NCBI RefSeq assembly: GCF_004210375.1
Contig: NC_134825.1
Coordinates: 8,432,001 to 8,496,000, forward strand
Source: Tachypleus tridentatus
Lineage: Eukaryota; Arthropoda; Merostomata; Xiphosura; Limulidae
DNA length: 64,000 bases
Direction of reading: 5' to 3'
A model generated the notes under the pieces. It saw only the letters and a program-made list of their open reading frames with translations, ran no database searches and was not told where the DNA came from. Numbering within the stretch: the first letter of the stretch is position 1; every line of letters starts with the position of its first letter. Shown piece by piece: positions 59,415 through 64,000 of this stretch. The translations under genes were made by a program, and so were the position numbers.

Positions 59415-60352
59415 CTGTAAGGATATCCAAAGATCCAAATGATACGCTTCAAGTAAGATGTATAGTGTTGGCATAAGGTATACAAAGATCCAAATGATAC
59501 ACTTCAAGTAAGATGTATAGTGTTGGCATAAGGTATCCAAAGATCCAAATGATATGCTTCAAGTAAGATGTATAGTGTTGGCATAAGGTATACAAAGATC
59601 CAAATGATACACTTCAAGTAAGATGTATAGTGTTGGCATAAGGTATCCAAAGATCCAAATGATATGCTTCAAGTAAGATGTATAGTGTTGGCATAAGGTA
59701 TACAAAGATCCAAATGATACGCTTCAAGTAAGATGTATAGTGTTGGCATAAGGTATACAAAGATCCAAATGATATGCTTCAAGTAAGATGTATAGTGTTG
59801 GCATAAGGTATACAAAGATCCAAATGATACGCTTCAAGTAAGATGTATAGTGTTGGCATAAGGTATCCAAAGATCCAAATGATATGCTTCAAGTAAGATG
59901 TATAGTGTTGGCATAAGGTATACAAAGATCCAAATGATACGCTTCAAGTAAGATGTATAGTGTTGGCATAAGGTATCCAAAGATCCAAATGATATGCTTC
60001 AAGTAAGATGTATAGTGTTGGCATAAGGTATACAAAGATCCAAATGATACGCTTCAAGTAAGATGTATAGTGTTGGCATAAGGTATCAAAGATCCAAATG
60101 ATATGCTTCAAGTAAGATGTATAGTGTTGGCATAAGGTATACAAAGATCCAAATGATACGCTTCAAGTAAGATGTATAGTGTTGGCATAAGGTATCCAAA
60201 GATCCAAATGATATGCTTCAAGTAAGATGTATAGTGTTGGCATAAGGTATACAAAGATCCAAATGATACGCTTCAAGTAAGATGTATAGTGTTGGCATAA
60301 GGTATACAAAGATCCAAATGATATGCTTCAGTAAGATGTATAGTGTTGGCAT
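59415..60352. repeat. 55-bp minisatellite arranged as a 110-bp dimer
   Basis: About 17 copies of AAGATCCAAATGATACGCTT, CAAGTAAGATGTATAGTGTT, GGCATAAGGTATA. Units starting GGTATAC/ATAC and GGTATCC/ATATG alternate regularly, so the dimer is the unit of spread. It lies in the intron before the HYR exon at 60750, where 60353-60749 shows nothing else. Confidence 0.95.
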
Positions 60353-60749
60353 AAAATCTGTTCTATTTCTCTTCTTTCTTTAAAATATTACCGTTATTGT
60401 CGTAGATGTGGGAAAACAAATTTGAACAATTAACTTGAATTTTACCATCACTTTAAATGTCAAATATCACCATCTGAGAAATAGAAGAACGGACGTTTAA
60501 TAACGTCTACATTGAAAACTATTCTACATATTTCCAGCCTTATTAATAAGTTACTTGCACGTGATGATCCGTTTTGATGCTTTCTCAGTGATCGTTGAGT
60601 ATGTACAATAATCTGTTTGGAAGAAATAGTTGTTGTACCTCAAAAATCTTTCTTGTTTGTTCATTGTCGTTGTTTTCAGAAATAACAAGATCTTCTCTGT
60701 CCTTCTTTCAAATTTATTTTTAATTATACGATCTCTTTTAACCTAATAG

Positions 60750-60974
60750 AGGCAATCCCACCAAAACCCGTGGACTGCACTGACCAAACCCTGGTGACTG
60801 ATGGAGAAGTGGCACTTGTAAAACCCGAGTTTGTAGCAGGATACGGGAGAGATCTGGATGTGAAGTGTACCCTGGAAGGTGAACTGGAACCTGGAGAGTA
60901 CATTAACACGTGTACAGCCACAGATCCGGAGCTGCGGACCAATGCAGAGTGTGTTTACAAACTGAACATAAAAT
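60750..60974 (+). CDS. HYR-like domain exon (4-Cys)
   Basis: A 75-codon phase 1-1 exon from AACCTAATAG to AAAAT|GTAAGG. It encodes AIPPKPVDCTDQTLV, then DVKCTLEGELEPGEYINTC, then TATDPELRTNAEC and VYKLNIK. The order P-x-x-x-D-C, G-x-Y, C-x-A-x-D and C-x-Y-x-x-x-I fits an HYR domain, here with four cysteines. It is clearly homologous to the 63499 exon and more distantly related to the split domain at 27078/33068. It sits between two sushi exons, giving an alternating sushi-HYR layout at the 3' end of the window. Confidence 0.8.
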
Positions 60975-61439
60975 GTAAGGGGTAAAATTCATAAAATTAA
61001 TTAGCTTTACGTAGAAGACGTTCATTTCTAAGTGGCCTCGCGAGCTTCCTGCACGTGCAGATTGAATAGCTAAGAAAGAACTTTATTGCGACAAGTGGCT
61101 CAGTTTGTTTGACTTTATACTAACAATAAATTCTAATTAAGGTTAGCGATAATTAAGAGGTTTCGATTCCATATCTTGACATATGTGTGACAATGCTTAT
61201 TATCGATTAATCCTCATTTCTGTCCCCTCCCACAAAATGACGTAATATGTAGTTTTCACACATTTTAATCATTAAGTTGTTATTTATTATCTTTCAATGA
61301 CAAGTTATATTCCTTATGTTTATCCATAAAGACAATAACATAACCTTTTCCATTTCAACAAATCATTATGATCGATTAAACTACAATATCAAGTCCGAAT
61401 ATGGCCTTCTGGCTAGCATATCGGACTAGGAATATCTTT

Positions 61440-61950
61440 GGTCCGAGACTTAGTTCTACCAAATACGCCTCTCTGTCTGAGTTGTATGTACATTATAAGA
61501 CGCATGTTAAAGAATCAGTGGGGCACTAGAGTGTTGGCTCCCAGGACTATGTCTAGGTGATTGATAGGTGGTCCGAGACTTAGTTCTACCAAATACGCCT
61601 CTCTGTCTGAGTTGTATGTACATTATAAGACGCATGTTAAAGAATCAGTGGGGCACTAGAGTGTTGGCTCCCAGGACTATGTCTAGGTGATTGATAGGTG
61701 GTCCGAGACTTAGTTCTACCAAATACGCCTCTCTGTCTGAGTTGTATGTACATTGTAAGACGCATGTTAAAGAATCAGTGGGGCACTAGAGTGTTAGCTC
61801 CCAGGACTATGTCTAGGTGATGGGTGGTCCGAGACTTAGTTCTACCAAATACGCCTCTCTGTCTGAGTTGTATGTACATTGTAAGACGCATGTTAAAGAA
61901 TCAGTGAGGCACTAGAGTGTTAGCTCCCAGGACTATGTCTAGGTGATGGG
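61440..61950. repeat. ~130-bp tandem repeat x4
   Basis: GGTCCGAGACTTAGTTCTAC begins at about 61440, 61569, 61699 and 61826. The units are long and nearly identical, so the expansion looks recent. The flanking intron 60975-61439 and 61951-62515 contains no recognised gene. Confidence 0.92.
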
Positions 61951-62515
61951 GGCACAGATTAAAATAAGTCGGTAAAGTCCCCCACTATTTCTGGAGGAAT
62001 GAGAAAGGCATGCTAATCGTTTTAATGCATTATACGTTCGCATTTATCCATTTATACTTTGGGAATTACTCCATTGGAAATCAATAAATGCCACATTTTA
62101 TAGGGCCACACCCCCTGATCCCCATAATATTGGCATGTTCAGGTCCCGCAGGCACCTCAGCTCCTCCTCCTGGCTTTTTTTCTTACTTTTTAGAATTGTG
62201 TAACAAATAATCGTTGTTTTATAAAATATGAGTTTTTAAAGTCGAAGATTAGACAAGTGCTAACGAATTTTCAGCATGAATCTAGGAAAGGAATATGTGG
62301 AAAGATGTTTTGTTAGACAAAGATTGAAGTTTAAAAGATGTCTTCAACAAGTACCATGTTAAATTAGGTTTGATTTATTTATTTGTTCTTCAGTGTTTGT
62401 GTGGGACAAAAACTTTGTCGCTTATAAGATTTTCTGTAAGTTGATACAAAATAGCTATGGTTTAGTTACTTATAAATGAACAATCTTATGCTATGTCCTT
62501 GCTATTATTGTTCAG

Positions 62516-62716
62516 CTAAAGGCTGCAGTACCCTATCTGAACCAGTGAATGGATATCTTCAGTGTGGGTCAAAAACTGGAAGGTACTTCAAGGGCACTGT
62601 CTGCATCTACAAGTGTAATGATGGCTACGTCATTCCTGTGAGCCAAAGAGATGCTTCTTCGATACAATGTAGTCAGAACTCTAGATGGAATTCAACCAAA
62701 GTGCCGGACTGCAAGA
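62516..62716 (+). CDS. Sushi exon, long type
   Basis: A 67-codon phase 1-1 exon from ATTGTTCAG to CAAGA|GTAAGT. Six-Cys sushi domain: GCSTLSEPVNGYLQC, TVCIYKCNDGYVIP, IQC, RWNSTKVPDC. The sequon NST follows the conserved Trp as in 56414. It lies between the two single-exon HYR-like domains. Confidence 0.88.
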
Positions 62717-63374
62717 GTAAGTGAAGAAAAGATTGTATGCGATCAGTTACATTTTTTAAGAATTAATAATTAAGTTAAGATAAGAACACTATTGTTTAAT
62801 GAACAAAGATAAATTTTTCTGTTAATTTGGAAATTCAGTAAAGGAAGTGCGATTAATGGAGTTTGCAGTTACCTGGGCGCTCCAATAATTGTCATTCATT
62901 GTCACCAGTTGGTCTTTAGTTTCGAATTTAGCATTATAGATATTTTATTTACTCGGCTGTTACTAGATGGCACTAGTATTCAATGCAATCCGACGTATGA
63001 TTCACAAACATTAAATCTGAAATACACACACACACACTCGTAACCCTATACCGTGGTTTAAAGAAATAAATAAGACATTAACATTTGTCTTTAAGCCTTA
63101 CTTGGAAAATTTACTTTACTTAGAATGCTTTTGAAATGCCATTTTAAAATAATTACTTTTATTAAACAATAATAAATTGAACAATAATTCTAAAGTAGCT
63201 TTTTACTGTTTCAGTTAATTTGTGAGGAATTTTGTATTTGAAAATTTAGAAAATAAAATACGTAAAATTAGTTATTGTTCAAGAATTTTTATAATCGTCT
63301 TGTTTTAACTGTTAGCCCTGCATCGTGAAGGGTTATTTGTTTTGTGCTTAAGAAGATATATATAGAATGGTACT
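62717..63374. other. Intron between the last sushi and last HYR exon, no gene
   Basis: AT-rich, with a short (AC)n microsatellite at about 63025-63036. Confidence 0.5.
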
Positions 63375-63443
63375 CTTCCAATCACAGGTATCGAAACCCA
63401 ATTTTTTGTGTTATAAGCCCTCAGACTTATCGTTGGGCCACCG
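63375..63443 (-). mobile_element. SINE family 2, head fragment
   Basis: CACAGGTATCGAAACCCAAT, TTTTTGTGTTATAAGCCCTC, AGACTTATCGTTGGGCCACC correspond to the reverse-strand head of the family. It lies about 55 bp before the 63499 exon. Confidence 0.65.
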
Positions 63444-63498
63444 GAATATGTAGTAATAAGGAATCGTTAATTGTTAAGATCTTGTTTCTTTCTAACAG

Positions 63499-63726
63499 AA
63501 GCCGTTCCACCCAAGCCTCTCGACTGTACAGATCAAACCCTGGTGGCTAGAACTGGTACTATTCAAGTGAAGAAACCCAGGTTTGTAACAGGAGACGGAA
63601 AGGATGCAGATGTAAAGTGTACATTGGAGAAACCGTTAAAACCAGGGAAGTACATTAACGTGTGTTATGCAGTGGATCCAGACCTACAGACGTCTGCCAG
63701 TTGTTTCCAGAAAGTGACTGTAAAGG
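63499..63726 (+). CDS. HYR-like domain exon (4-Cys)
   Basis: A 76-codon phase 1-1 exon after TTCTAACAG, donor AAAGG|GTAAGG. It encodes AVPPKPLDCTDQTLV, DVKCTLEKPLKPGKYINVC, then AVDPDLQTSASC and FQKVTVK. It is closely related to the 60750 exon across its whole length (same CTDQTLV, DVKCTLE and GxYIN blocks), so the sushi-HYR pair has itself been duplicated. The gene continues beyond the window; only a SINE follows here. Confidence 0.82.
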
Positions 63727-63842
63727 GTAAGGTAGCGGTACGTTTGGTAACTTTAATATTAACCATGTGTTGATTTAAAACATGTAACACATTTTATGTG
63801 TTTACTGTCATCCTAAACATAAAAATTGTATTCTATGTTAAT

Positions 63843-64000
63843 AGCCCGGCATGACCAGGTGTTTAAGGTACTCGACTTGTAATCCATTGGTTCAAATCCC
63901 CGTTACACCAAACATGCTCGCCACTTCAACCGTGGGGACGTTATAATATTACAGTCAATCCCACTATTCGTTGGTAAAAGAGTAGTCCAAGTGTTGGCGG
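63843..64000 (+). mobile_element. SINE family 1, plus strand, cut by the window end
   Basis: The head comes first: GCCCGGCATGACCAGGTGTT, TAAGGTACTCGACTTGTAAT, GGTTCAAATCCCCGTTACAC. The body follows (GTGGGGACGTTATAATATTA, CACTATTCGTTGGTAAAAGA). A short deletion in the anticodon-arm region (ATCCATTGG for ATCCGAGGGTCGCGGG) separates it from the consensus. Confidence 0.88.

Noticed and set aside
35379..63726. Assignment to horseshoe crab Factor C or another named clotting or complement gene
   Set aside because: No EGF, LCCL, C-type lectin or serine protease exon is present, and the sushi/HYR order does not match Factor C as I know it.

Overview
The window looks like animal nuclear DNA, most likely from a chelicerate and probably a horseshoe crab. 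It is AT-rich. Short coding exons sit between canonical AG/GT splice sites in introns of 0.25 to 7 kb. About ten copies or fragments of one tRNA-headed SINE are present (reverse-strand signature GCGCAAAGCTACACGAGGGC), and I recall this repeat as very common in Limulus and Tachypleus. That species call is from memory and was not checked by a search.

The only gene I can support is one long, incomplete plus-strand gene for a mosaic extracellular protein. I find 17 exons from 19462 to 63726. Their lengths sum to 3624 nt (about 1208 codons), and the gene is open at both ends: no start codon, signal peptide or final stop is visible. In order they encode an Arg-rich, Cys-free segment (19462-19938), an HYR-like domain split over two exons (27078-27237 and 33068-33219), eight 6-Cys sushi (CCP) exons in alternating A/B types (35379-50760), three more sushi exons (52170, 52592, 56414), an HYR-like exon (60750), a sushi exon (62516) and an HYR-like exon (63499). 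Every exon boundary that can be checked is phase 1, except the intron inside the first HYR domain, which is phase 2 on both sides. The exons therefore join into one frame. The product is probably secreted or cell-surface, as sushi and HYR domains are protein-binding modules in complement-like, adhesion and matrix proteins. I cannot assign an ortholog; the SVEP1/SRPX/Hig class of sushi proteins is the nearest architecture I know.

The main local event is a recent tandem amplification. A two-exon cassette (sushi A of 186 nt plus sushi B of 189 nt) with its long intron is present three times at offsets of 3901 and 4096 bp (42140-50774). The copies are nearly identical, including an intronic SINE and intronic minisatellites. 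A more diverged A/B pair lies just upstream (35379 and 39476), so the cassette was also duplicated earlier.

Non-coding DNA is dominated by tandem repeats. A 9.1-kb array of a 46-bp unit (8947-18095) has layered higher-order structure. Some 25 other minisatellite blocks, with units of 24 to 130 bp, occupy most introns, usually a different family in each. By adding spans, roughly 28 of 64 kb is tandem repeat. Dispersed elements include two tRNA-derived SINE families, a CR1-like LINE relic interrupted by a SINE, an inactivated irritans-type mariner transposase, and a broken copy of an uncharacterised multi-copy protein family at 53192-54335.
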